This document shows positions 47,776 to 59,759 of a stretch of DNA of 64,000 nt, one piece after another; the stretch's first letter is position 1; each line of letters begins with the position of its first letter. Under the pieces are notes generated by a model that was not told the DNA's origin, made no database searches, and saw only the letters and a program-made list of their open reading frames with translations. A program made the position numbers and the translations under genes. Location of the stretch: NCBI GenBank assembly GCA_951230915.1, contig OX579637.1:21762001-21826000 (forward strand). The letters run 5' to 3'. This DNA is from Antitrichia curtipendula. Taxonomy: Eukaryota > Streptophyta > Bryopsida > Hypnales > Leucodontaceae.

Positions 47776-49856
47776 CAGTACCCGGCAAGCACGAATCGTC
47801 CACGAGGCAGAGCTCGGTGGAAATGAACTGGCACTACGGCTACTTTGAATGGTTCATGCTTTGTTACCTTTTCAATCTAGAAGTTCTAATTAGTCACATT
47901 AGATAGAACTAGTAGTCTAATTACAAGTGTCATGAAGCAATAGAGTAGATAGGATAAAAATATCCAACAAATCAATAAAAAATGAACATGTGTCATTGAG
48001 GTGGCAACGCCTCTTCAAAACTTCTAAATACATCAATGGACATGGAGGTCACGGATTTGCTCCAATTAAGCTCAAATTTTGTATAAATGAAGCTTACAGA
48101 TGGACTCAAGGAACGCTCATTTTGTTGTGGGAGAAGTTGGAGGTTCATATCAATTGAAGGTTTTGCATTTGGTTACAAAGAGGGACTTGGAAGCTTGTAG
48201 TCAAAAAATTTGGAGGTTCAGAAATTGAAGTAAGAGCTAATGCTCTTGCAATTTTCAATTCACTTGCATTCTATTTTAGCATTGCAATCTTTCAATTCGG
48301 GATGTTGTGAATAAAATTCACCTTTGAACACAGTTGTGAGAGGGCGTGTGATTTGGTGAATAGTTCAATGGATTGTGGCTTTTGAAAGCTTTGTCTCTTG
48401 ACATGTAAAGCCTTGTACTTGTGCAAATGAGACTAGCATTGAGGGTCCGACAGGTGCAGTGAGGGTTCTAAAGGAAGCAAAGTGATTGGCATATCAGTAG
48501 TGTTGTTTGGGAGTAAGGATTGAGAGATCAAACTAAACAATTTTGTAGGTAGATGTTTGCTATGAAAGCATTAAAATTTCATTTTGAGGTATATTTTCTT
48601 TGTGTTCAGGGTCTTGTGAGCATGGGCGGTCGTCATTTGAGCATAGAAGAGAAAGGTATTATAGTTGGCATGAATCAGTCAGGAATGTCACAATGTTGTA
48701 TTGCAGCTAAGTTAGGCATACCACGTTCAACTATTGAGTATGTTTTAAAGAGATTCCAAAGTTCTGGATCAGTGAAGAATTGTCCGGTTGTATATCAACG
48801 TCGTAAATTAACAGAGCGAGATAGAAGAGAGTTGGGACGCATTCTTACACAGAATAGACGCATTCCACTTGCATCCATCATTGAAAAGATGAGTGTGAAA
48901 GTCTGTATGCATACATTGAGGACAGAGATTAAACGTATGGGGTTTAGCAATCGTGTTGCAGCAAAGAAACCATTTCTTAGTGAGAAGCACAAGGTTGATA
49001 GATTAGCATTTGCCAAAAAATACGAAGCTTAGGAATCATCAGACTGGATGAATGTGATATGGACAGATGAATCTTCATTTGAAGTAGGCAAAAATTCACG
49101 ACAAGTGAAACTTTGGCGGCGACCATATGAACGTTATTCATGGAATTGCATAGCCCCTACTTTTAAATCTGGCCGCACATCCGTCATGATTTGGGGTGCT
49201 TTTACAGGTTATGAGAAGTGTCCCATAGTCATTATTCCAGCTGATAGACGAACAAGTGCTGATTTTGTGGACATTGTGTATGAAGGTCGATTAAGCGGCT
49301 TTTACTTTATGCATGATAATCCTCACAGTCTTCTGCTAATGGAAGATGGTGCCCCAGTGCATCGAAGTACCTTACCAAATCAATGGCGAGATGCGCACAA
49401 GATCAAGAAGATTACATGGCCTGCAAACTCACCAGACTTGAATCCCATAGAAAATGTGTGGATGATTCTAAAAGACCTTGTGCAAAATGAGACTAGGTCA
49501 AACAACAAGGAGGAATTGGTTGAAATCATTGAGCGTGCATGGAAAACCACATCCTTAGAGACCCTTCAAACCCTTATTGCTAGCATGCCTTATCGAATGA
49601 AGGCCGTAATTAATGCCAAAGGTGGTAGCACTAGGTGGTAGATAGTGCGTGACACAATGCTCTATTGTTGTATGATTTTACTACTTCAACATAATATATC
49701 ATTGTGTTATAAAACTAGACTTCATGACCTTTCACATTCATTTTACGGTTTGGAATTTCATATAGTTTTGAACCTGTGGTGTCATTTTCAGTTTCAAGTG
49801 AAACGCTGAAATTTCTGGTAGCAATGGAGTGGACGATTCGTGCTTGCCGGGTACTG
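47776..49856 (+). mobile_element. Tc1-like element A (2,081 bp)
   Basis: Perfect 28-bp terminal inverted repeats lie at 47776-47803 and 49829-49856, beginning CAGTACCCGGCAAGCACG. TA dinucleotides flank both ends (47774-47775 and 49857-49858), the Tc1/mariner target. One transposase gene lies inside. The left flank reads TACAGTA, the form of a Tc1-type excision footprint. Confidence 0.95.
48622..49641 (+). pseudogene. Tc1-type DD34E transposase, one nonsense codon (element A)
   Basis: A 339-codon frame begins MGGRHLS. Residues 5-45 are a helix-turn-helix (GMSQCCIAAKLGIPRSTIEY), followed by a second DNA-binding segment with RRELGRIL and NRRIPL. The catalytic triad is D in IWTDESSFE, D in MEDGAPVHRS and E in NPIENVW, with exactly 34 residues between the last two, the DD34E signature of the Tc1 group. 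NSPDLNPIE is intact. Codon 137 (49030-49032) is TAG where the neighbouring element B has TGG, so this is a Trp nonsense change. Nothing else is broken. Transposases of this group cut and paste at TA. A TTCAG acceptor precedes the ATG, so a 5' intron is possible. Confidence 0.9.
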
Positions 49857-49872
49857 TACAGTACCCGGCAAG
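49843..49872. repeat. 30-bp perfect palindrome at the junction of two Tc1-like elements
   Basis: The last 14 bp of element A, the shared TA and the first 14 bp of element B (CAGTACCCGGCAAG) form a perfect inverted repeat with no spacer other than TA. Confidence 0.95.
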
Positions 49873-51940
49873 TCTCATTCGTCCCGCACACCGAAACTAG
49901 CTTCTCTGAAGCGGCACTTAGGCTACTTTGAAAGGCTCCCAATTCTCCACCTCTTCAACTCAGGAGCTCTAATTAGTAGCATTAGATGGCTTAGTAGTCT
50001 TACAACATGTGTCATTAAGCAATTAATGGGATACTTGAAAAATCTTCATAAAAAATCAAAATTAACAAACAAGTGTCACTGCAATGGCAACTTGTATGCA
50101 CTGCTTCTAGAAATATTGACGCACATGGGATTCATGCATTTGCTCATTTTCAGTTGAAACTTTGTATAAATGAAGCTTATGTAGGCACTCAATCAACACA
50201 AATTTTGTTGTAGGAGATGTTGAATGTGTGGATTTCTAGTTCCCGTTTCTCTCTCTAGGCGAATTTAGTCTTCTGTCGTTATGCAGTTGTTCTGAAATCT
50301 TGTGAATCATAGCAATTTCAATGCAAAGGTTGGCTTTTGTGTCCTCAAGTGGAGTTCGCAAGTTCTAGAGTGCCTAAATCACCCGTAGGTAAGAATGCTT
50401 GTATCATTTGGAGATCTGCAGATTGAGAGTGTTAATTCATTTCTTGAATGCTTCAAGATTAGGCCAATTTTAGTCCCTGTGCACATTTGTATCTACTATG
50501 ATTGATGGCTAGAATTCAAAATGCATGATTTGAAGACAATTTGGCAATCTATCAAACTATTTTTTGACAAACAAATCATATTATACAATACCAGTCTTTA
50601 TAACATTGTGTTATGATGTTCCTTGCAAGTTAAACATTATTATTTATTTGATTAGGTTCATTTGTATTTTCAAGTTCGTTTTCGTGTATTGAAGATTGTG
50701 CAAAAATGGTAGGTCGTTGTTTGAACACCGAGGAAAAAGGTGTCATAGTCGGCATGAGTCGTTCAGGGATGTCACAATGTAGCATTGCAGCAGAGTTAGG
50801 CATGCCTCATTCCACTGTTGAATATGTTTTAAAGAAATTCAACAATGACGGAACAATGGTCACTCGTAAAGTCATACGTCGACGTTGCAAACTTACTGTT
50901 CGAGGTAGAAGAGAATTAGGATGCATTCTTACACAAAATAGACGTATTCCACTTGTTTCCATTATAGGAAAGATGACCAAGAAAGTTTGTGAGCGTATAC
51001 TAAGGAAGGAGATTAAATGTATTGGATTTCGTAACCATGTTGGAGCAAAGAAGACATTTTTTAATGAGAAGCACAAGGTTGATAGATTGGCATTTGCCAA
51101 AAAATATCAGTCTTGGAAAACATCGGATTGGATGAATGTGATATGGACAGATGAGGCCTCATTTGAGATAGGCAAAAATTCCCGGCAAGTGAAGGTTTGG
51201 CAACGATCGTATGAACGTTATTCATGGGATTGCTTAGCATCCATTTTCAAATCCGGCCGCACATCTATCATGATTTTGGGTGCTTTTACAGGTTATGAGA
51301 AGTGCCCCATTGTTATTATGCCATCCGATAAGCGAACAAGTGCTAATTTTGTTGATGTTGTGTACGAGGGTCGATTGAGTGTTTTTTTCTATATGCATGA
51401 TGATCCTCAAAGTCTTTTCCTCATTAAGGATGGCACCCCAGTGCATCGTAGTAACTTACCCAAACAATGGCGAGAAGTTCATAAGATCAAAAAGATTACA
51501 TGGGCTGCAAACTCACCGAACTTGAATCCCATAGAGAATATGTAGATGATTCTAAAAGACTTTGTACAAAAGGAGACCAGGCCAAACAACAAAGATGAAT
51601 TGATCAAAAGCATTAAGCGGGCATGGGAAGCTATATCTATGGAGACTCTTGAAATTTTCCTTGCTAGCATGCCTCAACAGATGAAGGCCGTAATTAATGC
51701 GGGGGGTGGTAGTACTAGATGGTAGATAGTGTGCCACAAAATGCTCTATTGTTGTATGTTTTGACTATTTCAATGTAATAAAAGACTATACCATGAAACT
51801 AGACTTCATTATCTTCCAAATCCAGTTTACGGTTTGCAATTCCATGGATTTTTGAGCCTTTGGTGTCATTTCCAAGTTACAGGGTCACTACTGAATTTCA
51901 GCTGTAGTAGGGGTGGACGAATGAGACTTGCCGGATACTG
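49859..51940 (+). mobile_element. Tc1-like element B (2,082 bp)
   Basis: Terminal inverted repeats of about 26 bp lie at 49859-49884 and 51915-51940 (one mismatch), starting CAGTACCCGGCAAGTCTC. TA flanks lie at 49857-49858 and 51941-51942. The first 14 bp are identical to element A, after which the ends differ (TCTCATTCGTCC against CACGAATCGTCC). They are therefore related but distinct families rather than a tandem duplicate. Confidence 0.95.
50706..51725 (+). pseudogene. Tc1-type DD34E transposase, one nonsense codon (element B)
   Basis: A 339-codon frame of the same length as that in element A and readily alignable to it, beginning MVGRCLN. It has the same helix-turn-helix (GMSQCSIAAELGMPHSTVEY). 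The triad is D in IWTDEASFE, D in IKDGTPVHRS and E in NPIENM, again 34 residues apart. Codon 280 (51543-51545) is TAG, directly after IENM; element A has TGG there, so a Trp was lost just past the catalytic Glu. NSPD has become NSPN. The last 59 codons remain readable to GGSTRW at the end. It is probably not self-mobile. Confidence 0.9.
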
Positions 51941-51942
51941 TA

Positions 51943-52945
51943 TAGTAAGGTCTAATTCATTTACGAATTTTTTTGTCAGTTTTTACTAGAAAGTTAAGCA
52001 ACTTTAAAGAGCTCTAGCTTGCTAAAAAATGAATCGTTTTTGAATCTGCAATTTGTATTGGAATTACAATGAAGTGCACTTCAACTTTGTAACAAGTGAA
52101 AAATGAATAATTTAAAATTATACAACAACTTGGATTCCTTTTATACACTATCTACCATTTCATAGAGAACCTTTTGGAGGATAGTCAAAGATTTTTTGCA
52201 TTTGGGTGAAGAACAAGTAGGAAATCATACAAGCAATTCAAGTGGTATGGGAATAAGTATTCCTAAAGCAATTGTGAAGGTTCATTTTGTATATGGTCCA
52301 ATTGAATACAAGTTGTAATTTTTACAAATGTTGACAACATTTGATAGAACATAGTGTATAGAAAACATCAAATTCTTTGCATGATTTTCAATTACATATG
52401 TGTATTTATAATGATGATAAAGTAGACAAAAAATCCAACTTCATCTTCTGAATGTCCATGCAGCAATGGAAGACCCAACGACAATTGAGGTTGATCCGAT
52501 AGTTGCGATAAATGAAACTCAAACTCGCGCTCCGGTTGAGATTCTTTGTCTTGAGACTCAGAAAAAACCCTCCAGTTCGACATAGTATGACTTAAATGAA
52601 AATTCAAGAATAATAACATCAAGTATGATGAAACTTACAAGTGAACTTTTCTCTTTATATTTTGTCTATGACGATAGTGAGAAGCGTCACCTTGAAGTCA
52701 CTCCCAATGATGTTATTTCCCCTCACTATTTTATAAATATCAAACTCATTTAAAGAATGTAAATATATATATTTTTATATAGTGTTTGCATCTACAGCAC
52801 GACATTGCAAGAAGTGGATCTCAGATCTAGAAAATCCGGATCTGGCTGACTAAGTTCATCCGACTAAAAAGTAACTAACAAACAGCTTTCTACCTACCAA
52901 AAAATTGAGTTTTCACATACTCTTCTGCTTTTCTTCCTAAAAATC
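51943..52945. other. Stretch without recognisable gene
   Basis: AT-rich to 52440; a short TCCGG-containing patch at 52830-52870 leads into the K/E-rich pseudogene. Confidence 0.35.
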
Positions 52946-52946
52946 C

Positions 52947-53850
52947 TCTACCTACTTCTTCAGCCACTTGGATGGTGTTGGTGCTGCCTTGGTTATACCT
53001 TTCTTTGCTAGCTGTTGACTGCTACTAGAGGGCTTATTCCCCTTAGTAGTTTTTCCTTTTGAAGGAGTTGGAGGTTTATCTTTCTTTTTTTCGCGCATAG
53101 GTTCTGGTTCCGGTTTCGATTCCTCCTCTTGCTATTTGGACTCTTCCCCTTCTTCTGACTCACTCTCCTCCTTTTCCGTGGTTTCTGGCAACTCATCCTC
53201 CTCTGATTCAAGATCGATTGATGGTAACGCCTCTCTACTTCATTTGGATGTTGATTTCCGCTTGGCCGGGGCTGGCTTTGGTAACTAACCGGAAAGTGTG
53301 CTCTATGGAGTACCTAGGTCAGGTGTCAAAGTCTTACTCTAACTAAGGGTCTAGGATCCGAACAATAACCCTTTTTCAGTTTCTGTGTCAATCCTCAATT
53401 TGGAGTGGTTGATTGGCATGGTCTTCTCTTCAGCGCTCCTCTTGGACTTCCGGTCTGATGAACCCCGAGATCGCGTGGCCTTGGTAGGAGTTTCTTCCTT
53501 TGCCTTTGCTTTGGCCTTCGTCGATTCCAGTTCTAGATCTAGATTGAGTTTTTCCATAACTTCTCTCAACTCAAACAAAGTATGTTCCATCTTTTCATGA
53601 AAGATCACCAAGACTAAAACAAGTTTGGGCCCCATCTGTGATTCCTCCTTGAGAACCTCGGCGTCAAAAAGTTTAGTTTAGTTTACTACATCGCTCGGAT
53701 TCCCAATAAACTTCCGGATCTGCCTAAGGATGTCTAGGGTTTCATCCGAGAGCTGTCTACTCTCACTCTCAGACTTTTTCCCTGCCTTCTCTTGCAGATC
53801 CTTTACTTGACCGTTAGCTCCCGGTTTCTACTTTTAATACCGGCTTGGCA
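52947..53850 (-). pseudogene. K/E-rich coiled-coil reading frame, unidentified, with several stops
   Basis: One minus-strand frame runs from about 53850 to 52947. It starts with a helical segment (QLSDETLDILRQIRKF), continues through a Met at 53635 and a coiled coil (EKMEHTLFELREVMEKL), and ends in Lys/Glu/Pro-rich repeats (ESEEDELPETTEKEE, KPEPEPMREKKK). At least six in-frame stops occur, including 53351-53353, and no frameshift was needed. Nearby TCCGG words resemble the repeat at 63.1 kb, which lies in the same orientation. It may be an accessory or gag-like protein of that element, but I do not recognise a domain. Confidence 0.45.
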
Positions 53851-54139
53851 ATACCCGAATACCTAAGAATCATGTTTAGGATTTCTCATTGGTTTCCGGT
53901 TTCTGGTCTAAGATAGAAATAATAAAGATCCGTCTTAACCATTTTATCTCATTAAAGAGATGTTATGGTTGCTAATCTAAAAATCTAATAAATTCTCTGA
54001 TTCTACCCTACAAACAACAAAAAATATGAAAATAAAATGTCTTTAATCTAATTCTATTACAATGTAATAGAATTTGGTATTCTGGGTTCCTACAAGAAGG
54101 CAAACATTTTACTAAGTGAGATTTCAGGGTCCACCATGT

Positions 54140-54715
54140 ATTTTTGGAAAATAAAATGAAATATGACAGGCAAGCTCAGTCTATAAACCTAATCATGGTT
54201 TTTAAAAAAATTGGGAAGAAGGTAAAAGAGTGTTCTAAGTTGGGAGAAAGGAAGGCAAGAACTTTACACATGTTAGGTTTAGGGTTCAACCACCTACTGA
54301 TGGAAAAAAAATTTAAATATGGATGGGAAGCTAAGGCTAGAACCCCTCTCATATTTGGAAAAAAAATGGAAGAAGGTAAAAGCATGTTTCAAATTGGGAG
54401 AGGAGAATACAAGGATTTTAATAAGCGCTGTTTTGGGTTGAACATTTGCTAGATGCAATAAAATTTTGAAATATGGGTGGGGAGGTAAGGCTACAACCTC
54501 AGTCATGCTTGGGAAAAAAAATGGAAGAAGGTCAGGGCATGTTTCAAATTGGAAGACATGAACACAGTGATTTTAACAACAACAGTATTGGGTTGAACAT
54601 TTGCAACATGCAAAAAAAAATTGCAATACGGATGGAAACTACGGCTATAAACCTAGTGAGGATATGGGAAAACAGTGAAACATTGTTCTAATTTGGACGA
54701 AAGACTATTAGGCAT
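54140..54715 (+). repeat. Tandem repeat, period about 153 bp, about four copies
   Basis: The word GGAAGAAGGT recurs at about 54216, 54368 and 54524, with a degenerate fourth near 54670. Each is followed by a (A/G)(T)GTT(T/C)(C/T)AA(A/T)TTGG word and a GGGTTGAACATTTGC word. Short frames across it arise from the repeat. Confidence 0.85.
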
Positions 54716-55275
54716 TTTCACAACTCAAGTCAGAAATTCGACACATTTTGCATCAACAAAGACATGAACTTCAGCCAAGGATAGTAATATAATTGGAAAA
54801 AACCTAAAAATGAACACTGTAAATGCCAACGACTTCTACTTAAAATATACTTACATAGACAATGAAGATGTCACTTCCGATGACATGGGATATGTTTTTC
54901 TAGACACATCGGCAATCCTACAGGACATGGGACTTGATACCTGGATTGACGTCTGCTATGACATCTCTATTGGCAATAGAGGTCCCTTCATAGTAGCGGC
55001 TCTATTGTGTCTAAACATTGGAGGAATTGTTAGATCTCTGCTCAGCATCCTCCTGCCTTGCAATCTCTATTGAAGGGAGGATGTGTGTGCCGCCTTCAGC
55101 GGTGGCTTCTCGCAGAGGCTTTGCTTCCAAAATCTCTAGTTGAAGACCAATGAAGTCTTAATCACTTCCAACATCAGTGATGTTGGGGATGGAGTACTAC
55201 GATTGTAAATTTGTAATTGCCGATGTCTATCTTGTACATTTGTGCGGCAAACTATTTTTTAGCTCTGTCTCTATG
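54716..55275. other. Short stretch without recognised gene
   Basis: Contains an 87-codon frame at 54810-55073 (+) with no recognisable domain. It probably belongs to the flank of the CACTA remnant. Confidence 0.3.
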
Positions 55276-55281
55276 GGTCAT

Positions 55282-58200
55282 CTAAAAAAAAACTTGCTGA
55301 CAATGTAGAGGAAATGCAAAAGAGTCAGCATGCACCTTCCCATCCATGCGGTTGAAGTTTGCAATGGTGAAGCCATAGCAATCTTGTTGAATGTTAGGGA
55401 ACTGAGGGTCTTGTGTTGCCTGAATCCAATCACACATGAGCACAATGGTATAATGGTTCCGATAATTTAGTTCTAAAATCTCCTCTATGTATTCCACGTA
55501 CTTGTTGGTTCTTTTTATGAGTTGTCCATTTCAAAGTCCCCACCAAAGTTGGCGTGTAAATAAGGCCACAATACATGAATTGCATGTGACAACTCCATCT
55601 TCAGCACTACGCATACCGAAGTGCATTCCGTGGGAATACATATGTCGATGTGCGATAATGTATTGCTCTAGAGGTTGCCCATAATGGACTACATCATGAT
55701 CCACGTGCTCTCCGACATCCTGCATATCATGGACTCGCTCTCTCAATCACAATGCAAAAGTCGGAAAGTCATTGAGCCAAAGGGGTACCGCACAGTTCCT
55801 GAGCGATGTTGACGGCAAAACTGTCTTCTAAAGGTCTCTCTCTTTCCAACATCGTCCTCTACCTTTCATGTATTCTCTACAAAACATTACACGCAGAGGA
55901 AGTAAGGAAAACATGAACATTCCATGCAAAAGTAGTAAGGGGAAGGGAATTTGAAACTAGAACTCAAACATCTTCTTAACCCTGCAGACGCACATAATAA
56001 TGTCAACTCTGACATTATTATTGACAGGTAGATGTTGCAACTGACGTCTAGGACGACATTGTATCCACTACAATCATGTGTGCTGTTGTGATTGCCATGT
56101 CAAAGATGACAGGCACCCTGACACTTTAGACTCAAACAAAGCATCACAATAGACAATTACGGGAAAATAGTTCACAATGTCTTCATATATGACTTTCACA
56201 GACACAGTTCAGGGTTTACGATTGTTCACACTCACTGTCTCCACTTGTCCAAGCACACCACATTATCCAAGATAAATGCATGTGCATAGCTACAGAATTT
56301 CATCTGACATTTTGCGTTTCCGTTGCCTAGTGGAACGGAGAACCTCATCATTCATGGTGGCATCCTCGTATGGGTCCCAAACACGTTGCACCGTTCCTCT
56401 ATATTGATGCATGTATTATGTGCAAAATCTAAGCATGTCGTCCATTTGGTACCCTTCTGCTATACTTCCTTCCAGATGTGCAAATGTTTTAAAGTCTTCA
56501 TATAGCATTCTATAGGATACATCCACCGACAATGTATTGGAAATAATTGCTCCACTAGATGCACTAGCAAATGGGTCATGACATTAAAAAATGTGGGTGG
56601 AAACTCTTTCTCCAACACGCAGGTTGCCATGATCACGTCACACATCATAAACTCCTCTTCACCTATTGAGACCTCTTTTGCACACAATCTCTGAAATACT
56701 CAATTCATTTTAATGATAGCCAAACGCACATTCTGGTCCAGTAAATTCCAAATAGCCACAGGAAGGATTTGCTACACAAATTGCATGGGAAAGAAATATC
56801 ATAACACGCCCAAGGTAGACCTGTGGACATGGACGTTCACAAACACAACAAATACTCTCATTATGTGATGTCTCACTGTTCCTGACAATAATGCCATTAT
56901 ATCCGTGCTACTTCCAATGTCCGAAGTGACATTAGATCTATCGTGCACTGTTTTTGGTGACACTATGTGCGACAGTACACTGACCCTACAACCCCGTACT
57001 CTTGACCTCAGTACAATTTAAAACCCAGTGAACTTTTGCCCAACTCATCTTGATTGAACTTTAAGCAAATTCATAAGCGTAGAGCACAATTTTTATTTTG
57101 TACATCACATGTTGCATGAGAATGTGGTAGTCGTGTGTCTTCATATACTGGAGTTTCCCATCCACTAAACGCTTATGAATGCTTGCCACATAGCTTGAAG
57201 GGGCACAAATACTACAGACAGTAGCAAGAAACTCACTGCGTTTAGTTGGCTTGAACACGTACAGGGCTTGAGGCATGTAATATTCATTCTGTAGTTGGTG
57301 TGGAGGTTGTAGCCAAATCTCTTTGTGAATTCCTAGATCCTCAGCATCCACTTGACTTCCCGGTGTGTCATTCATTCCCAGAAGAGTCTTCAAGATGTTC
57401 TCGCACAAATTTTTCTCGCAATGCATACCGTCCAAAATGTGACGATCTAGCAAATGCTGCAACCAGAACAAGCACAATCCACCAAGCTAATTAGGCAAAG
57501 CTCCGCTATTACAAGGCATTTTCTCCTACAAATCCACAATGTCATCATTGAATATTGTGCATACTTTTGCTTTGGGATTTACACTGGGCAATTTGAATAG
57601 GTAGAACCAAGAATACCTGACAGTTGTGCCCATTGCGTATCACGTAATGACACCTGTGGTGATGTCAATGTTGACGCCATTCCTGATGACCTTCTTCACT
57701 CTATCGCCTCTGTACTACAAATGCAGAAGTTCAGACTTGACGTAGCGACAACGGCTGTGATTTCATAACTGACGTGCTTATCGCCTCATACATAATGCTA
57801 CTCACAACAAAGTCCATGACAACGTCACCACTGATGTCGAGAGCGATAGAAGCTCTTGGACTCCTCCTCCGACCATGTTCTGACCATTCATCTGTAGTGA
57901 TCACAGGCTTATGCAACTACTATACATTCAAGGTACCATGCTCTACTAAATGAGTTCTCACTTGCCAATATGATAACTTGTAAAAACTATTAAGTCGTTT
58001 GACTCTTGTCACGTATATCTTTGCCATTCTCCTTTCCACCCATATCCAAGTATGATTGGCGCCAAGTTGCATACCGGATGACATCTTGCTCTGATAATGT
58101 AGATGGCTTGCCATGATGCTTAGTTCTACCATTGAACCGTCGATTTCGACGGTAGGGGTGATGTCATGCTAAATATTGACGTATGCCATCGTAAACAATC

Positions 58201-59757
58201 TTTGACCTTCTTGTGGTACGATCAGCTAACACAGTCCTCATTTTGGCCATCCTTGTGTTTGTGTCTGGACTACAACAAAGACTCTACTTGTATCCCTTGC
58301 AGCACAGGCCTTAAATTAAACCATAAGCAGGAAAATCATTTTGAGATAGTTCACATCAACACTGCATATAGAGTAAAAGAACGATGGCCTTCAACTTGGG
58401 AGAAATCAAATGTTGGAACGCCATGCCACAACTGAAGGAGTTCTTTCAGTAGAGGATGTATGAAGATGTCCTCAACTATATTTCTTTACATTTGAAGAGT
58501 GCTTTTTGGAGATGAGGATGCACAAAGAAATGAAAATTTTCTTTTTGACAAACCATGGCTTGAAATTATAAATTAGAATCAACATTGGCCATGTCGACCA
58601 ACTTGTGTTGCTAAGTTTGAATGGATTCACATTATCGAGTGCTAACGCAAGCTTCATGTTCTTCATTTCAGATCCAAAGTCTCCAAACGCAACGTCATTG
58701 TTGATGTGCTTCCACGTTGGACTGTCCACCACCAACCGCATGATGCCGACGTCATTGACGTGTTTTGTATATCTCGTCAACATGCGTGCTATTTCAAACA
58801 ACCTCCACATCCACTTCAACCTTGGAATGAGAAGAAAGTGTCAAATTACCTTTGCCATGATAGTATTCATGCCGTCTATCCAACATCCCTTACTACATGT
58901 TGGGCAACTGTTGGAGACTGCATACTCATCTTCATACAATACACATCCATTGGAGCAAGCATGGACATTGTTGTACTACAACCCTAGTCATTGTATGCTT
59001 CTTCAGGCAACATAATGCATATTGGGTAGTTTGTTCCCAACGGGGAGCAAGTCCGTGGACAAAAAATGAAACAACTCATCAGTAAAATTATTGCTCATGC
59101 AAAAAACAATGCACATGTTCATGATGATGATCGTTGCAGACACTATGCTTGTTTTTGAACCTACATACAAGGGTGTTGTCGCTTGTTCATACATCTCTTC
59201 CAATCCATCTATATCATTCCCTATGTTGTCATTATTTCCTCCATCATCTGTACCACGAGCCTCTTCGTGGAGCGCATCTCCTCTGTCCAAGGCCTCCATG
59301 ACCTACCGTTGGACCTTGTGGTATTCATCAAGAGGAGGATTCGGCCCTTTAGCAATCTCTGTCTCCACGTTCGGTGCGTCCATGTTGCTGACAGCGTCGC
59401 CAACATTTGCAACGCCATTGACAACGCCATTGTTGTCATATACTAAATCTTCTATCCACATTCCGTGGGGGGGTAGTCCTCAGGTAGGTCGCCACTAAGA
59501 TAGGACTTCTTTAGAAACAGATCCCGACCTACTTGCGCATGGTGACATTGTATGACTGCAATACTCTTGCGATGGCCTCCATGGCAATCCTTGTAGGGAC
59601 ACCTAAATGCTTGTATGTTTTTCTCTGTCGCAATACACAATTCTGTGTGTAGAATTAAATCATCCAACAAGATGTGTTGTAGTGTCCGCCCATCATCAGT
59701 AATTCGAATGGTCTCACCACAAACGAGCATACTAGGATTCATGTATTTTGTCATGTG
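55282..59757 (-). pseudogene. CACTA (En/Spm) TNP2-type transposase, heavily decayed
   Basis: Minus-strand fragments follow TNP2 order. The N-terminal Zn-binding segment is at 59754-59452 (CPYKDCHGGH). At 58819-58472 lie VDSPTWKHI and LALDNVNPF with YNFKPWFVKK, the TNP2 core motif. At about 58160-57960 is a HPYRRNRRFNGR-type linker. At 57477-57061 lie ILDGMHCEKNLCENIL, GIHKEIWLQP and HDYHILMQ, the most conserved block. At 56687-56460 are EKEFPPTFFNVM, HLLVHL and RWMYPIE (DUF4218). At 55746-55282 are the DUF4216 segments CNSCIVA, ELNYRNHY and CYGFTIANFNR. Stops and frame changes separate all fragments. TNP2 is the catalytic transposase of CACTA elements and cuts at CACTA termini. The ends of this copy were not located. 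Confidence 0.85.
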
Positions 59758-59759
59758 CA

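Noticed and set aside
47637..47834. Minus-strand frame at the left end of Tc1 element A
   Set aside because: It crosses the transposon terminus and is repeated at the other ends (49715-49942); an artefact of the inverted repeats.
58166..59498. Several plus-strand frames of 90-136 codons
   Set aside because: They are antisense shadows of the TNP2 fragments, which carry recognisable motifs on the minus strand.
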